Below are positions 52,201-60,689 of a stretch of DNA of 64,000 nt, piece by piece (positions within the stretch are counted from its first letter, which is position 1; each line of letters starts with the position of its first letter). This DNA comes from Pedobacter mucosus. Its GTDB lineage: Bacteria > Bacteroidota > Bacteroidia > Sphingobacteriales > Sphingobacteriaceae. The position numbers were made by a program, and so were the translations under genes. The stretch lies in assembly GCF_022200785.1 (NCBI RefSeq), contig NZ_CP087585.1:1550001-1614000 (forward strand). The letters run 5' to 3'. The notes beneath the pieces are model-generated. The model was not told the DNA's origin, ran no database searches, and saw only the letters and a program-made list of their open reading frames with translations.

Positions 52201-52695
52201 TCAAATTATAAAGTCATTCAGGACATTTCCAAATCATGGGAAGTAAAATTTGATCCAAAATATTCAGGAACAGTAGAGCCAATAGTTTTCAATGAGCTAA
52301 CCGATTGGACAAATAACACGGATAGCTTAGTAAAATACTATTCTGGAACCGCTGAGTACACCAAAAATTTCACTTTTAGAGGCAATACAAACGGTAAAAT
52401 TTATATTGATTTAGGTCAATTCTCCAGCATTGCTGAAGTAAAAGTTAACGGTATAAATTGCGGTACTTTATGGACAGCTCCTCATCGATTAGAAATCAGC
52501 AAAGCGATAAGGAACGGTGAAAACCTAATATCCATCGAAGTTACAAACACTTGGTCCAACCGTTTAATTGGAGATAATAAATTACCAGATCATAAAAGAC
52601 TTACAAAAACTACGGCACCATTTAGGTTAGAAGGAAAGCCTTTAAATCCTGCTGGATTATTAGGCCCTGTAGTTATACAGGTTGAGGAAAAATAA
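49285..52695 (+). CDS. Secreted GH106-like alpha-L-rhamnosidase
   Basis: This 1136-residue protein has a signal peptide ending SVFAQ. Length and order fit GH106: N-terminal barrel with WVFWYWVKGAVSKAGITADL, NGIAGAYLM, KLGMHVSDGFALAGGPWITP; a carbohydrate-binding insert (about residues 190-320); catalytic continuation with VFHVDSWECGSQNWSSVF and FTAESIAPTMLSDGLMHYK; and a C-terminal galactose-binding-like domain with VKVNGINCGTLWTAPHRL. Known GH106 enzymes release rhamnose from rhamnogalacturonan I or II. It shares one base with the MFS gene and one with the GH127 gene, so the three form one translational unit. Confidence 0.88.
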   Translation: MKILKFTKLFFFLMLISFSFSASVFAQQNENAKPWVFWYWVKGAVSKAGITADLEAMKTNGIAGAYLMSIQGPDKTPVYNPPAVQLTPEWWKMVEFAMSEAKRLNVKLGMHVSDGFALAGGPWITPDLSMQKVVWSKLVVNSSTAIITLPQPESKENYYKDIAVYAYPSPSGEGVSTRTIIPKITASNGTDATGLIKPGNKVNFGSNEPCYIQYEFEKPFTCRTITIKINGNNYQAQRLAIEVSNDGKTYRSIGRLESPRHGWQDTDEDVTHSIVPTTAKFFRFIYDKKGSEPGAEDLDAAKWKPSLKLINLELSSEAKINQYEGKNGSVWRVSKRSIAAEIVNDASIPLNKIINLSTKLNPDGTLNWKAPNGNWIILRVGHTSTGHTNATGGGGAGLECDKFNAEAIKLQFNSWYGEALKHGGPDIAKKVLSVFHVDSWECGSQNWSSVFKAEFLKRRGYDITPYLPIMTGLPVESAATSENFLYDVRKTISELVVDKFYKTLADLAKEKGVTFTAESIAPTMLSDGLMHYKMVDVPMGEFWLNSPTHDKPNDMLDAISGAHIYGKNIIQAEAFTTVRMDWNESPANMKTLQDRNYALGINKLVYHVFTHNPWLDRKPGMTLDGVGLYFQRDQTWWKQGKAWIEYAERTQNLLQQGKPVVDIAVFTGEELPRRSVLPDRLVETLPGIFGNDVVESERKRLDNIGEPLRQIPAGVTHSANMADPENWVNPLRGYAYDSFNPDVLNTATVKNGEVVFKSGANYKLLVIPGKMKMNPNFQYMSYETIKKLSALIKAGAKVIVADKPLYQIGLKQVSKAEFDKAVSEIWGGSFSSVYNDIHPIYIKNLGKGIIYKAPYYGESFQRMNLLADFYAVEGQPKQADEIAFAHRKSAEKDIYFISNQKNVERLIHASFRVSSKIPEFYDAVSNQKIAAREWKISNGRTTLKMELKPQQSIFVIFEKSTKQTQSSKGINWSNYKVIQDISKSWEVKFDPKYSGTVEPIVFNELTDWTNNTDSLVKYYSGTAEYTKNFTFRGNTNGKIYIDLGQFSSIAEVKVNGINCGTLWTAPHRLEISKAIRNGENLISIEVTNTWSNRLIGDNKLPDHKRLTKTTAPFRLEGKPLNPAGLLGPVVIQVEEK

Positions 52696-54722
52696 TGATG
52701 AGAAAATTTCAAAACAGCATATTATTCGCATTAACTTTTTACGCATTTTTTGCCAATGCGCAGGATAAGGCTTTAGTTAACAATTCGAATTCGCCATATG
52801 CTAAATTGCATAGTTTAAACATGAGCGACGTGACTTGGACAAACGGGTTTTGGGCTGACCGTTTTAAGGTTGCCACAGAAACAATGGTACCAAATATGTG
52901 GTCAATTTACAACGATCCGAAAATCAGTCACGCTTTTAAAAACTTTGAAATTGCGGCTGGTTTAGATACGGGCGCTCATTCAGGTCCTTCGTTTCACGAT
53001 GGTGATTATTACAAAACTTTGGAAGCTGTTGCCAGTTTATATGCATCAACTAAAAATCCTAAGTTGATGGAAATGATGGACAAAGCCATTATTGTGATCG
53101 GAAAATCACAACGTGAAGACGGCTATATTTATACTAAAGCGATGATTGAGCAGCGTAAAACTGGTTCTAAAAATCAATTCGAAGATAGATTAAGTTTTGA
53201 GGCTTATAACATTGGTCATTTGATGACTGCTGCTTGCGTTCATTATCGTGCTACTGGTAAAAAAACTTTGTTAAATATTGCCATTAAAGCAACTGACTAC
53301 TTATATAATTTCTACAAAACAGCGTCTCCAACGTTAGCTCGAAATGCGATTTGTCCTTCACATTACATGGGCGTAATCGAAATGTACCGTACTATAAAAG
53401 ATTCACGATACCTGGAACTTGCCAAACATCTGATTGCTATAAAAGGAAAAATCGACGATGGTACGGATGATAATCAAGATCGGATTCCATTTTTACAGCA
53501 AACTAAGGCGATGGGTCATGCCGTTCGTGCAAATTACCTTTATGCTGGAGTCGCTGATTTGTATGCAGAAACTGGAAAGGATTCACTTTTAAACACCCTG
53601 AATTTAATGTGGAACGACGTGAATGAGCATAAAATGTACATTACAGGTGGTTGTGGCTCACTATATGATGGCACTTCGCCTGATGGAACTTCTTATAATC
53701 CGGTTGATGTGCAGAAAATACATCAGGCATTCGGTCGAGATTACCAATTGCCAAATTTTACAGCACACAATGAAACTTGTGCAAACATTGGAAATGTACT
53801 TTGGAATTGGCGTATGCTTCAAATAACGGGTGATGCAAAATATGCTGACGTAATGGAGCTGGCCTTACATAACAGCGTTTTATCAGGCATTAGCCTTGAT
53901 GGAAAAAACTTTTTATATACCAATCCATTAGCTCAATCTGATGATTTACCGTTTAAACAACGTTGGTCTAAAGAGCGGGTACCATATATCGGTTTATCAA
54001 ATTGTTGCCCACCAAATGTGGTTAGAACCATTGCGGAAGTTAGCGATTATGCTTATAGTTCATCAGATAAAGGGCTGTACTTCAATTTATATGGTGCAAA
54101 TAAATTAAGTACTAAATTAAGTGATGGAAGCAATCTAGAACTAGAAGAGCTTACCAATTATCCTTGGGATGGGAACATTAAGGTAGCAATAAAACAGAGC
54201 GGCAATAAAGCTTTTTCTATCTTTTTAAGAATCCCATCGTGGACACATGATGCAAAAATAAGTGTTAATGGAAAGATGGAAACGGTTAAAGCAATTTCCG
54301 GAAGTTATGCAGAAATTAACCGGATGTGGAAAAAAGGTGATGTAATTGAATTAAATCTCCCGATGGAAGCAGTGTTGATTGAGGCAAATCCACTTGTAGA
54401 GGAGAATAGAAATCAAATTGCGGTTAAACGTGGACCAGTTGTTTATTGTCTGGAGTCTACTGATTTACCTGGTAAAAGTATTTTCAACGCATTTATTCCT
54501 ATTTCATCAAAATTTGAGGCAAAAGAGATTGTTGTTGATGGCGCAAAAATGATGAGTTTAGTGGGTGAAGCGAAAATCGTTGAACCTAACAGCTGGAAGA
54601 ATGTTTTATATCGTCCGATAGATAAAAATAATAACTCGATTCCATTAAAATTGGTTCCATATTTTGCATGGGGAAATAGAGGTCATTCAGAAATGTCGGT
54701 TTGGTTACCCGTGAGTAGGTAA
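52695..54722 (+). CDS. Secreted GH127-like glycosidase with altered acid/base site
   Basis: This 675-residue protein has a signal peptide ending FANAQ. It is an alpha/alpha barrel of the DUF1680/GH127 group. The zinc-thiolate site is recognisable: Glu360 and Cys362 in HNETCANIG, Cys437 and Cys438 in SNCCPPNVVR, with spacing close to that of beta-L-arabinofuranosidase HypBA1, whose Cys417 is the nucleophile. The position matching its acid/base Glu322 (usual motif GEAF) reads HQAF here, that is Gln344. GH127 enzymes act on beta-L-arabinofuranose, and at least one on aceric acid of rhamnogalacturonan II. The specificity here may differ from the classical one. Confidence 0.82.
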   Translation: MMRKFQNSILFALTFYAFFANAQDKALVNNSNSPYAKLHSLNMSDVTWTNGFWADRFKVATETMVPNMWSIYNDPKISHAFKNFEIAAGLDTGAHSGPSFHDGDYYKTLEAVASLYASTKNPKLMEMMDKAIIVIGKSQREDGYIYTKAMIEQRKTGSKNQFEDRLSFEAYNIGHLMTAACVHYRATGKKTLLNIAIKATDYLYNFYKTASPTLARNAICPSHYMGVIEMYRTIKDSRYLELAKHLIAIKGKIDDGTDDNQDRIPFLQQTKAMGHAVRANYLYAGVADLYAETGKDSLLNTLNLMWNDVNEHKMYITGGCGSLYDGTSPDGTSYNPVDVQKIHQAFGRDYQLPNFTAHNETCANIGNVLWNWRMLQITGDAKYADVMELALHNSVLSGISLDGKNFLYTNPLAQSDDLPFKQRWSKERVPYIGLSNCCPPNVVRTIAEVSDYAYSSSDKGLYFNLYGANKLSTKLSDGSNLELEELTNYPWDGNIKVAIKQSGNKAFSIFLRIPSWTHDAKISVNGKMETVKAISGSYAEINRMWKKGDVIELNLPMEAVLIEANPLVEENRNQIAVKRGPVVYCLESTDLPGKSIFNAFIPISSKFEAKEIVVDGAKMMSLVGEAKIVEPNSWKNVLYRPIDKNNNSIPLKLVPYFAWGNRGHSEMSVWLPVSR

Positions 54723-54747
54723 AGGGTTTGGTAACTTGTAGGCGTTT

Positions 54748-54826
54748 CGTCATGCTAAATTTATTTAAGCATCTTAGATGCTAAGCCTCCTTGCTATTAA
54801 GGTTCTGAAACAAGTTCAGGATGACG
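54748..54826. repeat. Family B palindromic repeat
   Basis: CGTCATGCTAAATTTATTTA then AGCATCTTAG on the left, and GTTCTGAAACAAGTTCAGGA then TGACG on the right. It is a hybrid of two subtypes of family B. The gap has no gene. Confidence 0.8.
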
Positions 54827-54873
54827 GCCGTTCACGCATGCATGGCTGACGACCAACTAAAATATTAAAACAA

Positions 54874-56301
54874 ATGAAACTAAAACTTACCATACTTTTA
54901 AACCTTGCATGTTGCATTATTGCATCTGCAACAGTAAAACCTGCTTCAATTTTTACTGATCATATGGTTTTGCAACAACAAAGTAAAGTGGCTTTGTGGG
55001 GATGGGCTAAACCTTCAACCAAAGTAAAAATTATTACGTCCTGGAATCAGGAGAATTATGCTATAATTTCTGATAAGGATGGTAAATGGAAGGTAAATGT
55101 TTCCACGCCAATCGCAGGGGGACCATTCGACATTGAATTCAACGACGGCGAAAAGCTTGTTTTATCAGATATTCTAATCGGTGAAGTCTGGTTTTGTGGT
55201 GGTCAATCTAACATGGAAATGCCGATGAAGGGGTTTAAAAGTCAACCAATTATCGGTTCAAACAACGATATTTTGAAATCGATGAATAGCAAAATAAGAC
55301 TTTATACCGTTCCAAGATCTTCTGTAACAGAGCGGCAAGATAATAGTAAACCATCTGCCTGGAAATTAGCTGCACCAGAAGCTGTTTCAAATTTCAGCGC
55401 CACTGCTTACTATTTCGGCACTTTGCTAAGTGAGGTTTTAAATGTTCCAATCGGATTAATTAACGACAGTTATGGTGGTTCTTCTATTGAAGCTTGGATG
55501 TCGCCAGAAGACCTGAAACCCTTTCCCGAAATTAAAATTCCATCCAAAGGCGACGCTATAAAAGAAGTCAGTAGAACGCCAACTACTTTATACAATGGTA
55601 TGCTTTATCCCGTTATTGGCTATGGAATTAAAGGCGTAATTTGGTATCAGGGCGAATCAAACGCAGATCGACCAGATCGATATGAAGATTTGTTTCCTGC
55701 AATGGTTTCATCATGGCGTAAAAATTGGAACAACGGTGAGTTTCCATTTTTCTTTGCTCAAATTGCTCCATACCGTTACAACTCTTCTCCAATAGATAAA
55801 CCAAGTAAAAGTAATAACTCTGCATTTTTAAGAGATGCTCAACGAAAATCGTTATTAAAAATACCAAACTCCGGAATGGCTGTTTTAATGGATGTTGGAG
55901 AAGAAAAATCAATTCATCCCGCAAATAAAAAGCAAGGCGGAACACGATTAGCATACCTGGCATTAGCTCAAACATATGGTATAAAAGGTTTTGGAGGAAT
56001 AAGTCCGACTTACGACTCCATAAATTTCGATAAAGGGAAGGCACAAATTAAATTTCAGAATGTGCCTAATGGATTAACATCGTTTGGCAAGGAGCTCGTT
56101 TTATTTGAAATTGCTGGTGCAGATAAAAAGTTTTATCCTGCAAAAGCGGTGATATCAGGTAGCAGCATTACGGTTTCAGCAGAGTCAGTTAAAAGCCCTG
56201 TAGCAGTTCGTTATGCTTTTAAAGATTTCGTTATTGGCGATTTATTTGGTAATGAAGGTCTTCCTGTTTCTTCATTCAGGACTGATGATTGGGAGAATTA
56301 A
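54874..56301 (+). CDS. Secreted SGNH/sialate-O-acetylesterase family carbohydrate esterase (second copy)
   Basis: This 475-residue protein has a signal peptide (LLNLACCIIASA). SGNH features: GEVWFCGGQSNMEMP (nucleophile Ser), IGLINDSYGGSSIEAWMSPE, GVIWYQGESNADRPDRY, and IHPANKKQGGTRLAYLAL (catalytic His). An N-terminal beta domain (IFTDHMVLQQQSKVALWGWA) is usual in the group. It probably removes acetyl groups from pectin so that the surrounding glycosidases can act. It has a normal leader, unlike the repeat-extended paralogue at 9707. The last base lies 2 bases before the next ATG. Confidence 0.88.
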   Translation: MKLKLTILLNLACCIIASATVKPASIFTDHMVLQQQSKVALWGWAKPSTKVKIITSWNQENYAIISDKDGKWKVNVSTPIAGGPFDIEFNDGEKLVLSDILIGEVWFCGGQSNMEMPMKGFKSQPIIGSNNDILKSMNSKIRLYTVPRSSVTERQDNSKPSAWKLAAPEAVSNFSATAYYFGTLLSEVLNVPIGLINDSYGGSSIEAWMSPEDLKPFPEIKIPSKGDAIKEVSRTPTTLYNGMLYPVIGYGIKGVIWYQGESNADRPDRYEDLFPAMVSSWRKNWNNGEFPFFFAQIAPYRYNSSPIDKPSKSNNSAFLRDAQRKSLLKIPNSGMAVLMDVGEEKSIHPANKKQGGTRLAYLALAQTYGIKGFGGISPTYDSINFDKGKAQIKFQNVPNGLTSFGKELVLFEIAGADKKFYPAKAVISGSSITVSAESVKSPVAVRYAFKDFVIGDLFGNEGLPVSSFRTDDWEN

Positions 56302-56303
56302 TT

Positions 56304-58655
56304 ATGGGTTTAAATATAGAGATAAGTTTTACCACAAAGCCACAAAGAGCACAAAGCACTTTGGCTAATTTGTTAGGTGTTTTTAGGTGGTTAAAATTTG
56401 TCTTCGTGTTCTTTGTGTCTTTGTGGTCCACATTTGCGATAGCGCAAGAAAATGTAGTCTGGACTTCTCAGAGTAATAATTCGTCAGCATCTATGCCTGT
56501 TGGTGGAGGTGATATTGGATTAAACCTGTGGGTAGAAAATGGCGAAGTTTATTTTTATATATCACAGAGCGGAACTTTTGACGAAAACAATACGCTTTTA
56601 AAATTAGGTCGTGTAAAACTGAAGTTAAGTCCAAACCCTTTTGAAGAAAAAACTTTTAAACAAGAATTGATATTAAAAGATGGTTATGCTGAAATAACAG
56701 GTTCAAGGGACGAGTTAAATGTTAAAGTAAAAATTTGGGTTGATGTATTTAATCCATTGATTAACATTGAAATTAAGTCAAATCGTAAAATTGTAATCGA
56801 GGCAAGTTTTGAATCTTGGAGATTTGAAGATAAAATTACAAAAGGCAAAGAGAACAATCAAAACTCATATAAATGGGCGCCTCAAGGAATTGTTAAAACC
56901 CAAAAAGATAATATTGCTTTTGTCGGAAATCGAATACAATTTTTTCATCAAAATAAAAGTGAAACTGTTTTTGATGTAGCTGTTAAACAACAAGGTTTAG
57001 AGGATCATAAATCCGAACTATTTAATCCACTAAAAGACTTGGTTTTTGGTGGTATAATGGAAGGTGAAAACATGGTTCCCGCTGGAAATTACAGTGGAAG
57101 GTATTTAAGCACTCCGTTTAAAGGTTGGACGATTAAAAGTAAAAATCCAACGAGCATGACCAAATTAACGATTGCGCTAAACACCGTTAAAAGTAAATCA
57201 ATTGTTGATTGGACGAGCAATTTAGAAGCGATAAGAAAAAAAGCAAGTAATAACCAGAAGGCCAGTATTAAATGGTGGAATGGTTATTGGAAAAAAAGCT
57301 TTATTTACATTAATTCCAATGATTCGCTTGCAAATCAGTCAGCTAAAAATTACCAGTTATTTAGGTATATGTTGGGTTGTAATGCCTTTGGGAAATATCC
57401 TACAAAATTTAACGGAGGTCTTTTTACATTTGATCCTCAACTTACAGATACTGCGTTGAAATATACACCTGATTTTAGAAATTGGGGCGGCGGAACGCAT
57501 ACGGCCCAAAATCAACGTTTAGTGTATTGGCCCCTGCTTAAAAGTGGAGATTTCGACATGATGAAACCTCAGTTTGATTTTTACCTTAATCTTTTGAATA
57601 ATGCTGAAATACGAACAAAATCTTCTTGGGGGCACAATGGAGCAAGTTTTACTGAACAATTAGAAAACTTTGGACTTCCAAATCCTGCTGAATATGGCTG
57701 GACACGTCCCACCGATTTTAACAAAGGCATGGAATACAATGCTTGGTTAGAGTATGAATGGGACACGGTTTTAGAATTTTGTATGATGATTTTAGAGACG
57801 GAAAGATATAATGGCGCTAACATCGAAAAATACCTTCCATTGATTGAAAGTTCATTAACATTTTTTAAAGAACACTATACCTATTTAGCAAAACAAAGGG
57901 GCGCAAAAGCCCTTGATGCCGATGGTCATTTGGTTTTATACCCAGGATCGGGAGCGGAAACATATAAAATGGCATATAATTCTACTTCGACCATTGCAGC
58001 TTTAAAAACGGTTTTAGAACGATTAATCGAGCATCCAAATCTGCCTGAAAATCAAAAAGCAAATTGGAAAGAGATGCTTAAAACCATCCCGCCGATTAGT
58101 TTCAGGGCATATGGTGAGCATCCTACAATTTCACCAGCAAAATTATGGGAACGAATTAACAATACTGAAAGTCCACAATTGTATCCTGTATTTCCCTGGG
58201 GAATTTATGGAATTGGAAAAGCCGGTTTAGATACAGCAATAAATACTTATAAATACGATGCGGATGTACTAAAATTTCGAAGTCATGTTGGTTGGAAACA
58301 GGATAACATTTTTGCAGCTAGGTTGGGTTTGACAGATGATGCAGCAAAACTCACGACAGCAAAGTTAAAAGATTCGGGAAGACGATTTCCAGCATTTTGG
58401 GGTCCGGGATTTGACTGGACGGCAGATCATAATTGGGGTGGATCGGGAATGATTGGCTTGCAGGAAATGTTAATGCAGGTTGATGGAAAAAAGATATACC
58501 TCTTTCCAGCTTGGCCAAAAGAATGGAATGTACATTTTAAGCTTTTTGCACCTTATCAAACTACAGTTGAAGGAACTTTAAGGGATGGGAAATTAACGGA
58601 TTTGAAGGTTGTACCCGAGGAACGAAAAGAAGATATTGTAAATATGGTTAAATAG
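56304..58655 (+). CDS. Secreted DUF5703 protein, GH95-like barrel, with repeat-encoded signal peptide
   Basis: The frame opens at TTG 56289, but ATG 56304, just after the upstream stop, is preferred (783 residues). The N-terminal beta domain SASMPVGGGDIGLNLWVENG and ISQSGTFDENNTLLKLGRVK is the pattern I recall as DUF5703. The alpha/alpha barrel that follows (YQLFRYMLGCNAFGKYPTKF, SSWGHNGASFTEQLENFG, YPVFPWGIYGIGK, FDWTADHNWGG) resembles GH95/GH65-type enzymes. It may be an uncharacterised glycosidase of rhamnose- or fucose-containing chains. Residues 10-18 (TTKPQRAQS) and the signal core (FVFVFFVSLWS) are encoded by the two arms of a family E repeat. Confidence 0.72.
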   Translation: MGLNIEISFTTKPQRAQSTLANLLGVFRWLKFVFVFFVSLWSTFAIAQENVVWTSQSNNSSASMPVGGGDIGLNLWVENGEVYFYISQSGTFDENNTLLKLGRVKLKLSPNPFEEKTFKQELILKDGYAEITGSRDELNVKVKIWVDVFNPLINIEIKSNRKIVIEASFESWRFEDKITKGKENNQNSYKWAPQGIVKTQKDNIAFVGNRIQFFHQNKSETVFDVAVKQQGLEDHKSELFNPLKDLVFGGIMEGENMVPAGNYSGRYLSTPFKGWTIKSKNPTSMTKLTIALNTVKSKSIVDWTSNLEAIRKKASNNQKASIKWWNGYWKKSFIYINSNDSLANQSAKNYQLFRYMLGCNAFGKYPTKFNGGLFTFDPQLTDTALKYTPDFRNWGGGTHTAQNQRLVYWPLLKSGDFDMMKPQFDFYLNLLNNAEIRTKSSWGHNGASFTEQLENFGLPNPAEYGWTRPTDFNKGMEYNAWLEYEWDTVLEFCMMILETERYNGANIEKYLPLIESSLTFFKEHYTYLAKQRGAKALDADGHLVLYPGSGAETYKMAYNSTSTIAALKTVLERLIEHPNLPENQKANWKEMLKTIPPISFRAYGEHPTISPAKLWERINNTESPQLYPVFPWGIYGIGKAGLDTAINTYKYDADVLKFRSHVGWKQDNIFAARLGLTDDAAKLTTAKLKDSGRRFPAFWGPGFDWTADHNWGGSGMIGLQEMLMQVDGKKIYLFPAWPKEWNVHFKLFAPYQTTVEGTLRDGKLTDLKVVPEERKEDIVNMVK
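56331..56427. repeat. Family E palindromic repeat inside a coding region
   Basis: ACCACAAAGCCACAAAGAGC then ACAAAG on the left, and CTTCGTGTTCTTTGTGTCTT then TGTGGT on the right, form long complementary arms. Both arms are translated in frame in the DUF5703 gene. Confidence 0.88.
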
Positions 58656-58661
58656 ATATGT

Positions 58662-58725
58662 CGTCATGCTGAAGTTATTTCAGCATCATTTGGAAATGAG
58701 ACCTTGAAATGAATTCAGAGTGACG
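58662..58725. repeat. Family B palindromic repeat
   Basis: CGTCATGCTGAAGTTATTTC then AGCATC on the left, and TGAAATGAATTCAGAGTGAC then G on the right, fill the gap before the SDR gene. Confidence 0.82.
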
Positions 58726-58749
58726 ACTAATTATAATGATTAAAAAGAT

Positions 58750-59538
58750 ATGGATTTAAAATTAAAAGAAAAAGTAATCGTGATTACAGGTGCAGCAAAA
58801 GGCATTGGTCGCGGTATCGCAGAAGTATTTGCTAAAGAAAATGCAATTGTAGCTATTGTTGGTAGAAAGGCAGAAGACAATCAAAAAGTAGTTGATTCAA
58901 TTATTGCTGATGGTGGAAAAGCCGTTCAGTTTGTAGCTGAGTTGTCAAACCCTGATGAATGTGAAGTTGTAGTCAAAGCGATTGTTGAAAAATTAGGAAA
59001 AATTGACGGTCTAGTTAACAATGCCGGTGTGAATGATGGGGTGAGCTTGGAAAGTGGTAATTATCAAGACTTTATGGCATCACTGCATAAAAACGTTGTT
59101 CATTACTATTTAATGGCTCATTTTGCGCTGCCAGAACTGATAAAAAGCAAGGGAGCAATTGTAAATATCACTTCTAAAACAGCAGAAACAGGGCAAGGAA
59201 ACACTTCTGCATATGCTGCAGCAAATGGTGGTAGAAATGCCTTAACAAGAGAATGGGCGGTTGAGCTTTTAAAATATGGCATTAGGGTAAATGCAGTGGT
59301 CGTTGCCGAATGCTGGACTCCAGCCTATGAAACATGGATCGACACCCTGCCAGATGCGCAAGCCAAATTGGATGAGATTACATCTAAAATCCCATTAGAA
59401 AATAGAATGACAACCGCTGAAGAAATTGCAAATATGACAGCCTTTTTAATGTCAAGTAAGTCGAGCCATACCACCGGACAAATTGTTCATGTAGATGGTG
59501 GTTACGTACACTTAGACAGAGCTTTAGCAAACGCATAA
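58750..59538 (+). CDS. Short-chain dehydrogenase/reductase with Asn in place of the catalytic Lys
   Basis: This 262-residue cytoplasmic protein has a classical SDR fold: GAAKGIG (residues 14-20) for NAD(P), NNAG (90-93), the serine of ITSKTA (Ser142), the tyrosine of SAYAAANGG (Tyr155), and ALTREWAVELLKYGIRVNAV. In YxxxK the lysine is replaced by Asn159. The general pattern resembles SDRs of L-fucose and other sugar oxidation pathways (EWAVEL ... ECWTPAYETW). It is followed by a zinc dehydrogenase, so a non-phosphorylated sugar oxidation route is likely. The gap upstream is a repeat. Confidence 0.85.
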   Translation: MDLKLKEKVIVITGAAKGIGRGIAEVFAKENAIVAIVGRKAEDNQKVVDSIIADGGKAVQFVAELSNPDECEVVVKAIVEKLGKIDGLVNNAGVNDGVSLESGNYQDFMASLHKNVVHYYLMAHFALPELIKSKGAIVNITSKTAETGQGNTSAYAAANGGRNALTREWAVELLKYGIRVNAVVVAECWTPAYETWIDTLPDAQAKLDEITSKIPLENRMTTAEEIANMTAFLMSSKSSHTTGQIVHVDGGYVHLDRALANA

Positions 59539-59551
59539 ATAAATTATAGGT

Positions 59552-59603
59552 CGTCCTGAGCCTGTCGAAATAGATGATATGTCTTCGATAAACTCAGACT
59601 GAC
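59552..59603. repeat. Short palindromic repeat (family B relative)
   Basis: CGTCCTGAGCCTGTCGAA on the left and CTTCGATAAACTCAGACTGA on the right are complementary at their ends. I recall this motif as a frequent intergenic repeat in Bacteroidetes. Confidence 0.7.
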
Positions 59604-59618
59604 CACAACTTTTTTAAA

Positions 59619-60638
59619 ATGAAAACCTTAACCTGCACAACACCTGGAACTTTTGAATATTCAGAAACTGAGAAACCTGAACTCAAAAAAAACCATGCAA
59701 TTATAAAAATTAAACGAATAGGCATTTGTGGAACCGATTTACATGCTTTTGAAGGAACACAGCCTTTTTTTAATTATCCGAGAGTTTTAGGTCATGAGCT
59801 TTCAGGAGAACTTGTTGAGGCGGATGGAGCTGACGGTTTTATAATAGGAGAGGCCGTAACATTTATTCCATATTTCAATTGTGGCGAATGCATTGCCTGT
59901 AGGATGAATAAGCCAAATTGCTGTGTTAAAATGCAGGTTTCTGGCGTACATGTTGATGGAGGTATGCGTGAATATTTGCAGGTGCCTTCGAAGACCCTTT
60001 TACATGGTGAAAGACTAAGTTTTGACGAATTGGCTTTGGTAGAACCTTTAGCAATCGGTGCGCATGGCGTACGCAGGGCCGACATTCAAGAAGGAGAATT
60101 TGTACTTGTTATTGGCGCTGGTCCGATTGGTTTAGGAACAATGGAATTTGCCAGAATTGCCGGAGCAAAGGTAATTGCGCTAGATATTAACGAAGACCGA
60201 TTGGCATTTTGCAAGGATAAATTAAAGGTTGCTCATGTTGTTAATGCGCTGTCTCATGATGTTTTTCAACAGCTTAGTGACATAACCAATGGAGATATGC
60301 CAACTGTTGTCGTTGATGCAACAGGAAATCAAAAAGCCATAAATAATGCCATTAATTACATGGCGCATGGTGCTCGATTTGTATTGATTGGATTGCAAAA
60401 AGGTGAATTAATTTTTAACCACCCGGAATTTCATAAAAGGGAATCTACATTAATGAGCAGTAGAAATGCAACTATCACAGATTTTGAGCATGTTATAAAA
60501 TCGATGAAAGCAGGTTTAGTTAATCCAACAAATTACATCACGCATCAGGTTGATTTTAAAGATGTAAAAGATGAATTTGCAGGCTGGTTAAACCCAAAAA
60601 ATGGTGTTATTAAAGCAATGGTTAAAATGGAGGATTAG
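59619..60638 (+). CDS. Zinc-dependent alcohol dehydrogenase (sugar alcohol/sugar acid dehydrogenase type)
   Basis: This 339-residue cytoplasmic enzyme belongs to the medium-chain dehydrogenases. The catalytic zinc site is in GICGTDLHAFEG and LGHELSG. The structural zinc site is CGECIACRMNKPNCC (four-cysteine pattern). The Rossmann motif is VLVIGAGPIGLGTMEFARIA, and ALDINEDRL follows for NAD(H). It should oxidise a polyol or sugar acid, as in L-fuconate, galactonate or idonate pathways. With the upstream SDR it suggests sequential oxidation of an imported sugar. It is the last plus-strand gene of the pectin region. Confidence 0.85.
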   Translation: MKTLTCTTPGTFEYSETEKPELKKNHAIIKIKRIGICGTDLHAFEGTQPFFNYPRVLGHELSGELVEADGADGFIIGEAVTFIPYFNCGECIACRMNKPNCCVKMQVSGVHVDGGMREYLQVPSKTLLHGERLSFDELALVEPLAIGAHGVRRADIQEGEFVLVIGAGPIGLGTMEFARIAGAKVIALDINEDRLAFCKDKLKVAHVVNALSHDVFQQLSDITNGDMPTVVVDATGNQKAINNAINYMAHGARFVLIGLQKGELIFNHPEFHKRESTLMSSRNATITDFEHVIKSMKAGLVNPTNYITHQVDFKDVKDEFAGWLNPKNGVIKAMVKMED

Positions 60639-60689
60639 AATTTGGTTATCTAACAGTTTGTTAGCAATTACCATCACGCTTAACCAACT

